From contig NZ_FMAJ01000008.1 in assembly GCF_900094625.1 (NCBI RefSeq), forward strand, positions 248,001 to 312,000: a DNA stretch of 64,000 bases. Direction: 5' to 3'. Positions 1 to 10,794 of this stretch are shown here, one piece after another; the stretch's first letter is position 1; each line of letters opens with the position of its first letter. This DNA comes from Rhizobium aethiopicum. Its GTDB lineage: Bacteria > Pseudomonadota > Alphaproteobacteria > Rhizobiales > Rhizobiaceae. A program made the translations under genes and the position numbers. Under the pieces are notes generated by a model. It saw nothing but the letters and a program-made list of their open reading frames with translations. It did not search any database and had not been told where the DNA came from.

Positions 1-1692
1 GACGCGCGCTCGCTGATGGCGGCGCTGAAGCCCGGCCAGCGGCTGGTGACGAAGGAGGGCGCCGTCTATCGCTGGGACGGCCACGTCACCGGTGCCGACG
101 CGCCAAGCGCTGCGGCGCTGCGCCTTGCCCAGAAGAACCGCCTTGGCGAACTCGAAAGCGAAGCGGCAATCGCCCGTGACGTGCTTGCCGAGGCCGAGGA
201 GCGGCAGGCTGCCGCCGCCGATGCCATCCGCATCGAGGAGCGGCGGCTGGCCGAGGCCCGCGACATGAGCCGGCTTTCGGCGCGTCATCTCGGCGAAGCG
301 CGCGAGGCGCTGGCTGCCGCCGAGCGTGCTTCCGGTGATCTCATCCGTCGCCGCGACGTGGTCAGCGAGGCTGCCAGCCAGCTGGGGGCGCAATTGGAGG
401 AGATCGGCGTCCAGGAAGAAAATGCCCGCATCGAGCTGGAGGACGCGCCTGACCTCACGCAGATCGACGAACGGCTGCGTTTCCAGCAGGCGGAAGTGGC
501 GACCGACCGCGGCACGCTCGCCGAGGCGCGCGCCCGTCATGAAAGCCTCGCCAGGGAGAACGAGGCCCGCCAGCGCCGCATCATGGCGATCGGCCAGGAG
601 CGCGAAACCTGGCGCCAGCGGGCGGCAAGCGGCGAGGATCATGTCGCCACACTGCGCGAGCGCGAGGAAGAGGCGCGCGAAGAGGCGGCCGAGCTCGAAA
701 TGGCGCCGGATGAATTCGACGACAAGCGTCGCGCTTTGCTCAGCGAATTGCAGAAGGCCGAGGAGGCGCGGCGAAATGCCGGCGATCTGCTCGCCGAAGC
801 CGAACGCATCCAGCGCGAGGCCGACCACAGGGCGGCGACCGCGCTTTCCGAGCTTGCTGAATACCGCGAACGCCGCGGCCGCGCCGAGGAGCGCCTGGTT
901 TCCGCCCGCGAGCGGCGGCAGGAAAGCGAAAGCCGCATCCGTGAGGCGCTGAACGTGCCGCCGCATGAGGCGCTGCGGCTCGCCGGCCTCCAGCCGCTGC
1001 AGGCGCTGCCTGATCCGCGCGAGGTCGAGCGCGATCTCGAGCGGCTGAAGATGGAGCGCGAGCGGCTCGGCGCCGTCAATCTGCGCGCCGACGAGGAGCA
1101 GAAGGAACTGAGCGAGAAGCTCGAAGCCTTGATCAAGGAGCGCGACGACGTCATCGATGCGATCCGCAAGCTGCGCGGCGCCATCCAGAGTTTGAACCGC
1201 GAGGGCCGCGAGCGCCTGGTCGCCGCCTTCGACGTCGTCAACGGCCAGTTCCAGCGGCTGTTCACCCATCTTTTCGGCGGCGGCACCGCCGAGCTGCAGC
1301 TGATCGAATCCGACGATCCGCTGGAAGCCGGCCTCGAAATCCTGGCACGGCCGCCCGGCAAGAAGCCGCAGACCATGACGCTGCTGTCGGGCGGCGAGCA
1401 GGCGCTGACGGCGATGGCGCTGATCTTCGCCGTCTTCCTCACCAATCCGGCGCCGATCTGCGTGCTCGACGAAGTCGACGCACCGCTCGACGACCACAAT
1501 GTTGAGCGCTATTGCAACCTCATGGACGAAATGGCGGCCTCGACCGAAACCCGCTTCGTCATCATCACCCACAATCCAATCACCATGGCCCGCATGAACC
1601 GCCTCTTCGGCGTCACCATGGCCGAACAGGGCGTCTCCACGCTCGTCTCGGTCGACCTGCAGACCGCGGAACGCCTGCGCGAAATCGCCTGA
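1..1692 (+). CDS. smc: Chromosome segregation ATPase SMC, C-terminal part (5' end outside window)
   Basis: The reading frame is open from base 1, so the first visible ATG at 16 is internal and the gene starts before the window. The visible 563 residues are a long Glu/Arg/Ala-rich coiled coil followed by the C-terminal half of the ABC head. The ABC signature LSGGEQALT is at about 1384-1410 and the Walker B stretch ICVLDEVDAP lies just after it at about 1456-1485, with a D-loop and a switch histidine (FVIITHN) beyond. SMC dimers organise and segregate the chromosome. The missing part would be the N-terminal Walker A half, first coil arm and hinge. The signature order and coil make SMC much more likely than RecN or SbcC. 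Confidence 0.95.
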   Translation, partial: DARSLMAALKPGQRLVTKEGAVYRWDGHVTGADAPSAAALRLAQKNRLGELESEAAIARDVLAEAEERQAAAADAIRIEERRLAEARDMSRLSARHLGEAREALAAAERASGDLIRRRDVVSEAASQLGAQLEEIGVQEENARIELEDAPDLTQIDERLRFQQAEVATDRGTLAEARARHESLARENEARQRRIMAIGQERETWRQRAASGEDHVATLREREEEAREEAAELEMAPDEFDDKRRALLSELQKAEEARRNAGDLLAEAERIQREADHRAATALSELAEYRERRGRAEERLVSARERRQESESRIREALNVPPHEALRLAGLQPLQALPDPREVERDLERLKMERERLGAVNLRADEEQKELSEKLEALIKERDDVIDAIRKLRGAIQSLNREGRERLVAAFDVVNGQFQRLFTHLFGGGTAELQLIESDDPLEAGLEILARPPGKKPQTMTLLSGGEQALTAMALIFAVFLTNPAPICVLDEVDAPLDDHNVERYCNLMDEMAASTETRFVIITHNPITMARMNRLFGVTMAEQGVSTLVSVDLQTAERLREIA

Positions 1693-1707
1693 AATCGTCC
1701 GCGGGAG

Positions 1708-2320
1708 CCGTGGATCCCAGGCTCCAGGCCTGGGATGACGGAGATTGAGGGGACGGAGCGGCAGGAGGCGCGGCCGGCAGGAGGCCGGACAGACAGGGCG
1801 CCGCCGAATCGTATTTAGCGATCCATCGCTGTTTTGCTGCGGCTGTCACCCCACCCTCCGTCCTCCTCGGGCTTGACCCGAGGATCCATGCCGCATCCAC
1901 CAGCGCCAGGCCGTGGATCCCAGGCTCAAGGCCTGGGATGACGGAGAACGAGGGGACGGACCGGCAGGAAGCGCGGACCGGCAGGAGGCCACGGACAGAC
2001 AGGGGCGCCGCCGAATTCGTATTTAGCGATCCATCGCTGTTTTGCCGCGGCTGTCACCCCACCCTCCGTCTTCCTCGGGCTTGACCCGAGGATCCATGCC
2101 GCATCCGCCAGCGCCAGGCCGTGGATCCCAGGCTCAAGGCCTGGGATGACGGGGATTGAGGGACGGACCGGCAGGAGGCCACCGACAGACAGGGGCGCCG
2201 CCGAATTCGTATCTGGCTATCCGTCACTGTTTTGCTGCGGCTGTCACCCGCCCTCCGTCTTCCTCGGGCTTGACCCGAGGACCCATGCCGCATCCGCCAG
2301 CGCTAGGCCTGGGATGACGG
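1708..2320. repeat. Tandem ~205-bp intergenic repeat, about three copies
   Basis: The gap between smc and the next gene has no convincing gene. It holds a unit of about 205 bp repeated head to tail. The landmark CCGTGGATCCCAG begins at 1708, 1911 and 2119, and a truncated fourth occurrence (GGCCTGGGATGACGG) ends at about 2320. Each unit contains two palindromic modules: one around CTCGGGCTTGACCCGAG and one around CCCAGGCTCAAGGCCTGGG. The remaining bases, about 2321-2456, look like ordinary non-coding sequence. Confidence 0.85.
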
Positions 2321-2456
2321 AGAACGAGGGGAGGGAGCGGCAGGAGGCGCGGAACGTGGTGCGCGTCGTTGCATTCCCCTTCGGTCTCGCTGTTCTGCTG
2401 CCGAGTTTGCCATCTGCTCCTACGCCTTTTACACCGGCCCGCCTGGGAAACGTTGG

Positions 2457-3110
2457 TCAGCCGCCCGATGCAGCGTGGAAAACCGCCAACTGTGCCGCGA
2501 AGGCGCGTTGGTAGGCCGGGCGTGCCTCGGCGCGGGCGACATAGGCGGCAAGGTTTGGGTATTCGTCGAGGATATTGGATGATTTCAGCCGCAGCAGCAC
2601 CGACACCATCAGCAGGTCACCGGCGCTGAAGGCGCCGTCGAGCCAGTCGGCATCGCCGAGATGGGTCGAAAGGCTGTCCAGCCGTTTGCGGATGCTGTTC
2701 TCGAGGGCATGCAGGCGCTGCTCGTACCACGGCTCGTTGCGCTCCAGGATCCTGGCGAGGCTGTGATCGAAGACCGGCGGTTCCACCGTGTTGAGCGCGG
2801 CAAACATCCAGGCAATCGCCCGCGCCCGGCCATTGGCGTCCCTGGGCAACAGGCCGCCGCCATGACGCTCGGCAATATGAAGGACGATCGCGCCGGATTC
2901 GAACAGGCTGAGATCGCCCTCCTCATAGGTCGGGATCTGGCCGAAAGGCTGACGCGCCAGATGCGCCGGCTGCTTCATCGTCTCGAACGAGACGAGGCTG
3001 ACATCATAGGGCTGTCCCGCTTCCTCGAGCGCCCAGCGAACTCGCATGTCGCGCGCCAGGCCGCGGCCGCGATCGGGCGAACGTTCAAAGGCGGTAATGG
3101 TGATCGTCAT
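2457..3110 (-). CDS. Glutathione S-transferase family protein
   Basis: The 217-residue product begins with a thioredoxin-like N-terminal domain containing RWALEEAGQPYDV, followed by FGQIPTYEEGDLSLFESGAIVLHIAE. That last stretch is the typical GST glutathione-binding pattern with the cis-Pro and an acidic-Ser pair. The rest is helical, as in the GST C-terminal domain. GSTs conjugate or reduce substrates with glutathione in the cytosol; the substrate here cannot be told. The start at 3110 was chosen because GGAGAAAG sits just upstream. In-frame ATGs at 3122 and 3158 are further away, and the one at 3122 overlaps that Shine-Dalgarno. The gene is single and convergent with smc. Confidence 0.9.
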   Translation of the reverse strand: MTITITAFERSPDRGRGLARDMRVRWALEEAGQPYDVSLVSFETMKQPAHLARQPFGQIPTYEEGDLSLFESGAIVLHIAERHGGGLLPRDANGRARAIAWMFAALNTVEPPVFDHSLARILERNEPWYEQRLHALENSIRKRLDSLSTHLGDADWLDGAFSAGDLLMVSVLLRLKSSNILDEYPNLAAYVARAEARPAYQRAFAAQLAVFHAASGG

Positions 3111-3235
3111 CGCTTTCTCCATAGCTCGTCGGCTTGAAGACGTTCGGCCAACCTGCACCCCGACATTTCATCTGCCGCGCTTGAGCGTCAGCTTCCCCAT
3201 CTCGGTCGTCTGAAGTCGAAACAGGACAAAATGCT

Positions 3236-3313
3236 GGCCGCGCCGCGCAACTCTTCGGCCACCGTGGTTCTACCGCTGCCGGACACGCGTTCGATCAGGT
3301 AGTTCCTGACTCC
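3236..3313 (-). pseudogene. Remnant of a P-loop kinase, N-terminal piece
   Basis: A short minus-strand stretch reads GVRNYLIERVSGSGRTTVAE followed by ELR. This closely resembles the N-terminus of the intact P-loop gene at 39439-39948 (GIKNYLIEGSSGTGKTSVAS, then ELE). The Walker A lysine has become Arg (GSGRTT) and nothing recognisable of the rest of the protein remains around it. I read it as a decayed fragment of a paralogue rather than a gene. Confidence 0.6.
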
Positions 3314-3750
3314 CCCTTTTCCCTCCGATTCATCGCTCAAAGAGCCTTTCGTGGTGTCGGCGTCATCGCCGACCTGGAAGCACCCGACGGCCGATGATCC
3401 GGCCGCGAGTCGCGCTCGAGACACGGACTCCGCACAGATCGCGGGCAATTTACCCGCATTCGGGGATAAACACCAAAAAAGGTCGGCTGTGTATGGGCCC
3501 TTACTCCATTTGGGTGATGCTCTTTTCCCTGACTTGCATTAGAAGTTGTTTCAACGCAACCTGATGACTTTGCTGAAAAGCGGGCGGTCAACGTTGCGTA
3601 TTTGTCGAATTTGCGATGCGCTTTCCGGTAGAGGGCAAGGACCGGAAAGCTGTTTGAGCAATCCCGGGGAAACGACAGGCAGTTTTTCTTAGGATTGCGG
3701 AAAACGAGGATCAGGGCGGCTCCATGAGCCGTTCTGGGTTGAGGGACCCC
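3314..3750. other. Intergenic stretch without a recognisable gene
   Basis: Between the kinase remnant and the hairpins upstream of ppdK I see no reading frame with family resemblance or a good ribosome binding site on either strand. The sequence is somewhat more AT-rich than its neighbours from about 3450 to 3720 and could hold the promoter of an untranslated transcript that ends at the terminator near 3820. Confidence 0.4.
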
Positions 3751-3822
3751 CCGTCCGGTTTTCCTGGCCGGACGGAAACAAGGCTTTGCGGGACAATGTT
3801 GCAGTCCCGCAAAGCTTTTTTT
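3751..3822 (+). terminator. Double hairpin ending in a strong rho-independent terminator
   Basis: The first hairpin pairs CCGTCCGG (3751-3758) with CCGGACGG (3768-3775). The second pairs GCTTTGCGGGAC (3783-3794) with GTCCCGCAAAGC (3804-3815), a perfect 12-bp stem, and runs straight into seven T residues. On the plus strand this is a textbook intrinsic terminator. No plus-strand protein gene lies upstream, so it probably ends a small non-coding RNA that begins between about 3600 and 3740. Confidence 0.75.
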
Positions 3823-4131
3823 ATGCCTTCTTTCACATCAGGCGCGGTTTTCATGGCTTCGACCGCCGCTACCCGCGAAAATATTGTGCGACGCAGCATT
3901 TTCGCCGCATTTGTCGATTTTCATTTCAACTCCAAGGCATTAAGCTGATCTCTCAGGCTGACGACAGTGCTTGCCTGCTTGTCTTTCGTCATGCTCGGTT
4001 TTGTCCCGAGCATCTGCAACCGGTGATACGCAGCAGATCCTCGCCACAAGGCGAGGATGGCGCCGAGAAGAGAGCGAGGTTTGTCGACAGCTGAGGGATC
4101 AATCTGATCCCGATCTGGTGTTGGGGGGAAG

Positions 4132-6798
<2,667 letters not shown>

Positions 6799-6817
6799 AT
6801 ACCGGCAGCACGGGTCC

Positions 6818-7093
6818 TCAGTGACGATACCGCCAGCGATCGCGGTAGATATAGGGTCCGTTCAGATCCCAGGCCATGCGGTTCATCATCTCCGCACTCT
6901 GCGCCCGCGATTCGGCGCGGCGGTCGAGATCGATGCGCTGCAGGCAGGTGGCGAACGCATCCGTGCCGCGGCGGAAACCATAGCTCAGGCACTTCTGCTC
7001 ATCCGCCGCCCGCCGCTCCTCCGGCGTCATCGTCTGACAGGCGGAAAGGCCGGCGATGGTGGCGAGGAGGGTGAGGAGGATGGGGATGCGCAT
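6818..7093 (-). CDS. Small putative lipoprotein
   Basis: The 91-residue product begins MRIPILLTLLATIAGLSAC, a signal peptide with a lipobox (LSAC) that predicts a lipid-anchored cysteine at residue 19. The mature part is charged, with two further cysteines (KCLSYGF and FATCLQR), and ends in an aromatic, basic tail (YIYRDRWRYRH). Such small lipoproteins are common in rhizobia and have no assigned function. The start at 7093 was preferred over longer in-frame options because it begins the signal peptide directly. It is convergent with ppdK. Confidence 0.7.
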   Translation of the reverse strand: MRIPILLTLLATIAGLSACQTMTPEERRAADEQKCLSYGFRRGTDAFATCLQRIDLDRRAESRAQSAEMMNRMAWDLNGPYIYRDRWRYRH

Positions 7094-7143
7094 CGGCTTG
7101 GTCCTTGCTTTTCCCTGAGGAAATGCCATTCGGGCGAGGGCGT

Positions 7144-7290
7144 CAAGTTGCCCCTCATCCGCCTGCCGGCACCTTCTCCCTGCGCGCGGGGAGAAGGGGA
7201 TATACCGCACTGTCTCCGTCCCCGTCAGCCTTTCGCGGGGCACGTCCCCTCGCCCCGTTTACGGGGAGAGGGTTAGGGTGAGGGGCAAAT
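7144..7290. repeat. Palindromic intergenic repeat pair
   Basis: Two inverted-repeat modules face each other here: one around CTTCTCCCTGCGCGCGGGGAG near 7170-7196, and one around CCTCGCCCCGTTTACGGGG near 7245-7268. CCCTCATCC and its near inverse GGGTGAGGGGC lie at the outer ends. This is a BIME-like mosaic of a type scattered in rhizobial chromosomes. It lies between two minus-strand genes. Confidence 0.65.
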
Positions 7291-7305
7291 CACACGACAC
7301 CATCT

Positions 7306-7503
7306 TCACGCCGCCCCGGCCGGATCCCCGATCGGCAGCAGCGCCGGGTCGAGCGGCGGGTCTTGCGGGTTCTTGGTGTCGCCCGGGTCCTGCGCCGGGG
7401 TCAGCGGCGGTTTTTCCTGGACGCGGTCGGGAATGCCCGGCGTCGGCGTCGGGCCGCGCGGGGTATCGGTAGCGGGTGTCGGGATCGGATCTCTGTTCGG
7501 CAT
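7306..7503 (-). CDS. Small proline-rich hypothetical protein
   Basis: The 65-residue product is about one quarter proline, with many Asp, Thr and Pro repeats (PTPATDTPRGPTPTPGIP) and no predicted membrane segment. It is probably disordered. A strong ribosome binding site (AAGGAGG, five bases before the ATG) supports the start at 7503. I do not recognise a family with a known role. Confidence 0.7.
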   Translation of the reverse strand: MPNRDPIPTPATDTPRGPTPTPGIPDRVQEKPPLTPAQDPGDTKNPQDPPLDPALLPIGDPAGAA

Positions 7504-7612
7504 GATCGCCTCCTTTTCGAAAAAGGAACGGCACGGCCTTCGGATGGTTCCACTTTCGCCGCCCGCCTTGCTATGCACAAGCGGCATTCCTCTGTATGAG
7601 AGGGCCTGCAAC

Positions 7613-7870
7613 ATGGAACTGAGCATGGCCATCCGCGATCGATTCTCGAAGAAACTGAACTGCCCGCAATGCGGCAATGCGGGTTTTGCCGAGGCTTCGG
7701 AGATCGACGACCCCAGGCGCAAGCACCCGGATTTCAACGTCGATCAGCTGCCGCGCGGCTTCGCCGTGCAGCGCGCCGCCAATCACCAGGAAAGCTTCAT
7801 GATCAAGTGCGAATGCGGCCGCAAGTTTCCCTTCCGCAGCCTGGCGGAAACCGCCGCCGAGCGGCGCTGA
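7613..7870 (+). CDS. Small zinc-ribbon-like hypothetical protein
   Basis: The 85-residue product has two cysteine knuckles, CPQCGNAG near residue 20 and CECGRKF near residue 66, as in a zinc ribbon. The segment between them is polar and ends FPFRSLAETAAERR. An alternative start at 7625 (MAIRDRF) would remove four residues. It is divergent from the proline-rich gene and convergent with the following one. No function can be assigned from the sequence. Confidence 0.65.
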   Translation: MELSMAIRDRFSKKLNCPQCGNAGFAEASEIDDPRRKHPDFNVDQLPRGFAVQRAANHQESFMIKCECGRKFPFRSLAETAAERR

Positions 7871-7886
7871 AACTCTCGGGTCACGC

Positions 7887-8273
7887 TCAGATCCGCTCCA
7901 GCACCTCGATGAAGGCATCGGCAAAGCGCACGAGATGGGCGGTGTCCTCGTCGGGTGCCTGCATGCGGATCTCGGTGCCGTTGTGATCGAGCAGCGCCAG
8001 CACGACGCGCATGCCGTCGCCACCATCGGGAATGCGCAGGACGGCGATGCGGCGGCAATCCTCGATCAGGCCGCCGGCCGGCAGGTCGAACAGCAGCTCG
8101 CCGCCGGAACGGCCGGCCGCCTGGCGCACCGCCTCGCAGAAGCCGGCATCGCCGCCGGCATAACCTTCGAGCGAAAGTTCGAGCTCGACGAGCTCCATCG
8201 GCAGCATCGCTTCGCTGTGGTCGATCCCGCCAAGCGCAGACTGCGGCCTTGCTGCTATCTCGGGTGAAATCAT
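7887..8273 (-). CDS. Hypothetical protein
   Basis: This 128-residue acidic protein begins MISPEIAARPQSALGG and contains a likely alpha/beta core (ELLFDLPAGGLIEDCRRIAVLRIP). It has no signal peptide or obvious catalytic motif. The start at 8273 is supported by GGGAGAAA a few bases upstream. Longer in-frame starts exist but would cover that site. I do not recognise the family. The 230 bp between this gene and the next hold no clear gene and probably carry both promoters. Confidence 0.65.
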   Translation of the reverse strand: MISPEIAARPQSALGGIDHSEAMLPMELVELELSLEGYAGGDAGFCEAVRQAAGRSGGELLFDLPAGGLIEDCRRIAVLRIPDGGDGMRVVLALLDHNGTEIRMQAPDEDTAHLVRFADAFIEVLERI

Positions 8274-8504
8274 CCCGTTTCTCCCGTCTTCACCGTGAGG
8301 AGATAAAAACCGCGCCAGAATGGCCTTTTTTCGGCTTATCAGCAAGGGCTTATGAAGCGGGCGGCCCGCGCCCCGGCCATCGCCGATGAATTCCATCCGA
8401 TATTCCGAGACAACAGTTTCAATTCAGCCGAATCTTGCACTAAACAGGTCTATGGCGATTTGCGTGGTTGAGGACGCGGCGCTGACGAGCAACCGGTAAG
8501 TTTG

Positions 8505-9413
8505 ATGGCCATCCGCTACGACCGTCCCGTTTCCAGCGCCGCCCGCTTTTCGCGGCTGCTTGGGGCGTTTTCGCTGGTGCTGGCGCTCGCCGTGCTGATC
8601 GCCCACCGCTTCGGCGGGCTCGCTACCCCCTATCTGGTGCTGCTGTTGATGTTTGCCGCCGGCTGCGCGCTGCTGACGGCACTGCTCGCGGCGATCGGCC
8701 TGCGCAGCCTCTGGCTGACCGGGGCCGAAGGCGGGCTCGCCGCGCTGGCGGCGCTGATCTATGCCGCCTTTCCACTGGGTCTCGGCGCCGTAGCGGCCGA
8801 GCGGTATCTCAGCCTGCCTGATATTTACGACGTCTCCACTGATCCGGTCGCAGCACCCGACTGGCTGTCTACCCCGAAATCCGATCAGATCTGGCTGAAG
8901 CGCAATCTCGTGACGCCTGGGGATCGCGAACAGCAGCTGGCCGCCTATCCCGAGCTGACCGGCCGGCGTTATGAGGGCGCGCTCGACCGCGTGCTGGAAG
9001 CGGTGCGCAAGGTCGCCAAACAAAGCGGCTTCGTGATCGTCAAGAGCGCCGGCACCACCGAGCCGGACCGCGACCTCGAGGACAGGCCGGAAAAGCCGGC
9101 GCCCGGCAGCGACGATGCGGTGACCGACGCACCCGGCATCATCCCGGTGCCGACGCCGCGCCCCTATCTAGACGATGTCGCCAAGCTGATCCGCGGTGCC
9201 AACGGCGTGACGCTGCAGGCGACCACCCGCACGCTCGTCCTCGGCCTGCGCTTCGATATCCTCATCCGGCTGCGCGAAGAGGCCGAAACCACCTTCGTCG
9301 ACATCCGCGTCGCCTCCCGCTACGGCCAACACGACCTCGGCCTCAGCGCCGCAATCGCCGGCGATTATCTGAAGGCGCTCGACGCCGAACTCCTGGGAAT
9401 TGCGGGTGGGTGA
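8505..9413 (+). CDS. DUF1499 domain membrane protein
   Basis: The 302-residue product opens with a short basic segment and three hydrophobic helices at about residues 15-35, 43-68 and 76-97. A soluble domain follows with the DUF1499 pattern (YDVSTDP, then a chain of short beta strands and VDIRVASRYGQHDLGLS near the C-terminus). DUF1499 proteins are widespread in alphaproteobacteria and unassigned. A TTG immediately before the ATG is also possible as a start. Confidence 0.8.
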   Translation: MAIRYDRPVSSAARFSRLLGAFSLVLALAVLIAHRFGGLATPYLVLLLMFAAGCALLTALLAAIGLRSLWLTGAEGGLAALAALIYAAFPLGLGAVAAERYLSLPDIYDVSTDPVAAPDWLSTPKSDQIWLKRNLVTPGDREQQLAAYPELTGRRYEGALDRVLEAVRKVAKQSGFVIVKSAGTTEPDRDLEDRPEKPAPGSDDAVTDAPGIIPVPTPRPYLDDVAKLIRGANGVTLQATTRTLVLGLRFDILIRLREEAETTFVDIRVASRYGQHDLGLSAAIAGDYLKALDAELLGIAGG

Positions 9414-9420
9414 GCCGCGG

Positions 9421-9462
9421 TGCCGCCAAAGGCGGCAGCAATCGATCCAGTGAATCGATTGC
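9421..9462. repeat. Two adjacent short hairpins after the DUF1499 gene
   Basis: TGCCGCC-AAA-GGCGGCA (9421-9437) is followed immediately by GCAATCGAT-CCAGTGA-ATCGATTGC (9438-9462), both perfect inverted repeats. There is no T tract, so this may be a rho-independent-like or RNA-stabilising structure at the 3' end of the gene, or a mobile palindromic unit. Confidence 0.6.
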
Positions 9463-9630
9463 AGCGGCGAACGCCCTGAGCCCAAGCGAAGGGCCGGGAG
9501 AGGGTGCGGCAGGCACGACCTCTGTTCCGGTGCCGCGAACTCGACGCTCCTGCAATATAACCCGAGCAAGCCTCCCTCATCTCTGCTTCGTCAAACGTCC
9601 AGAAGGAATGACGGGGAGGGTGTGCCGTGC

Positions 9631-9815
9631 ACACCCCCCTCTGCCCCTGCCGGGCATCTCCCCCACAAGGGGGAGATTGGCTGGGCTTGCCGGCTTCCCC
9701 AAACAGTTGGCCTCGCAGCTCGGCAAAACGATAGAGACGAGGCAGGAAGGTCCTGACCCTTGTGATCTCCCCCCCTTGTGGGGGAGATGCCCGGCAGGGC
9801 AGAGGGGGGTGCCAC
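9631..9815. repeat. Large inverted intergenic repeat, family with CTGCCGGGCATCTCCCCC arms
   Basis: The left arm reads CTCTGCCCCTGCCGGGCATC, then CTCCCCCACAAGGGGGAG. The right arm is its inverse, GGGGGAGATGCCCGGCAG followed by GGCAGAGGGGGGTG. About 100 bp of less conserved sequence separates the arms. The same element recurs at 22270-22452 and 28049-28250. The rest of the gap, 9463-9953, shows no gene. Confidence 0.8.
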
Positions 9816-9953
9816 ACGGCACGCCGGCAAAGATCTGCGAGACGACCATCCCAACCTCCCTCATTCCTGTGACGAGCACAGGTGAGGGCGGAGAGGTGGG
9901 ATCGAACACCCTGATCCGGCAATCATCCGGCCCTCGACCGATAACGCTGCAGA

Positions 9954-10634
9954 TCAGCGCCCAAGCTCGCCGACGGCGGCGATGATCTCCGCTGCCGTCG
10001 GGAAGATGCAAAGGCTGTCGGGTCCGTCCAGCGCCTCCATCTGCGCCCAGGCAATGGTGCCGTTCTGATCGACCAGGAAGTGCCCGACGAGCTGGGTGGC
10101 GTGCTTGGCGAAGATCGCATGATCGGCTTCGTCGAGCTCGAAGCCGTCCCTGGCGTTGAGCACGGTGTTGGCTTCCATCGGCTGTACCGGTTGCGAGAAC
10201 TCGCCCGTGGGGTTGATGCGCGCCGCCTGGAATTGCGCCATCGTCGCGCGATAAGGCCAGTCCGGCTGTTCGCTGCTGCCGTCGGGCGGGAACTCGGCAC
10301 GCGGCACGCCATAGGCGCGATGCGTGCGGCAGTCGGGATCGCATAAGAGCGTCACCGGCGTCGGGCGGTGGCGGAAATACAGGCGGGCGCGCTCCACCAG
10401 CGTGTTGATAACGGCCACGATCTTCACCCCGGCGGCGCTGAGGGTCGGCTCTATGCCGGCAAGCTGTTCGAGCTGGCGCCGGCAGAACGGGCAGTGCAGC
10501 CCGCGAAAGAAGCCGATCAGGAACGGGCGGCCACGCAAATCGGCCAAGGAGACCGTCCCGTCGAAATTGGCCGTGGCGAGCTCGAAGGAGGGTGCGGTGT
10601 CTCCAACTTGCAGCGGGCGGTTCTGGTCTGCCAT
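9954..10634 (-). CDS. Redoxin / AhpC-TSA family peroxiredoxin-like protein
   Basis: The 226-residue product has the thioredoxin-fold redoxin pattern. VGDTAPSFELATANFDGTVS is followed by FLIGFFRGLHCPFCRRQLEQL, with a CPFC motif at the usual peroxidatic position. A later segment, YGVPRAEFP then GHFLVDQNGTIAWAQM, matches the second half of AhpC/TSA-like proteins. It should act as a cytosolic thiol peroxidase or reductase; its reductant partner is not evident. The start at 10634 (MADQNRP) follows an AAGGAA tract. Confidence 0.8.
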   Translation of the reverse strand: MADQNRPLQVGDTAPSFELATANFDGTVSLADLRGRPFLIGFFRGLHCPFCRRQLEQLAGIEPTLSAAGVKIVAVINTLVERARLYFRHRPTPVTLLCDPDCRTHRAYGVPRAEFPPDGSSEQPDWPYRATMAQFQAARINPTGEFSQPVQPMEANTVLNARDGFELDEADHAIFAKHATQLVGHFLVDQNGTIAWAQMEALDGPDSLCIFPTAAEIIAAVGELGR

Positions 10635-10794
10635 GGAATGGTTCCTTTCCCGGATCGTCTCGGGTGAAACGGCCGAAATCGAACTATAACACTTGTTGCA
10701 GGAAGACCCACCGCCCGATGTCGAGATCGGATGAGTGACAGGCACGATGCGAGGAAGGGCTGACGCGGACTCCAGCACAGCCGCAGGCCACCCC

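Noticed and set aside
1708..2320. Array of regular repeats considered as CRISPR
   Set aside because: Units are about 205 bp and nearly identical throughout, with no unique spacers and no cas genes nearby.
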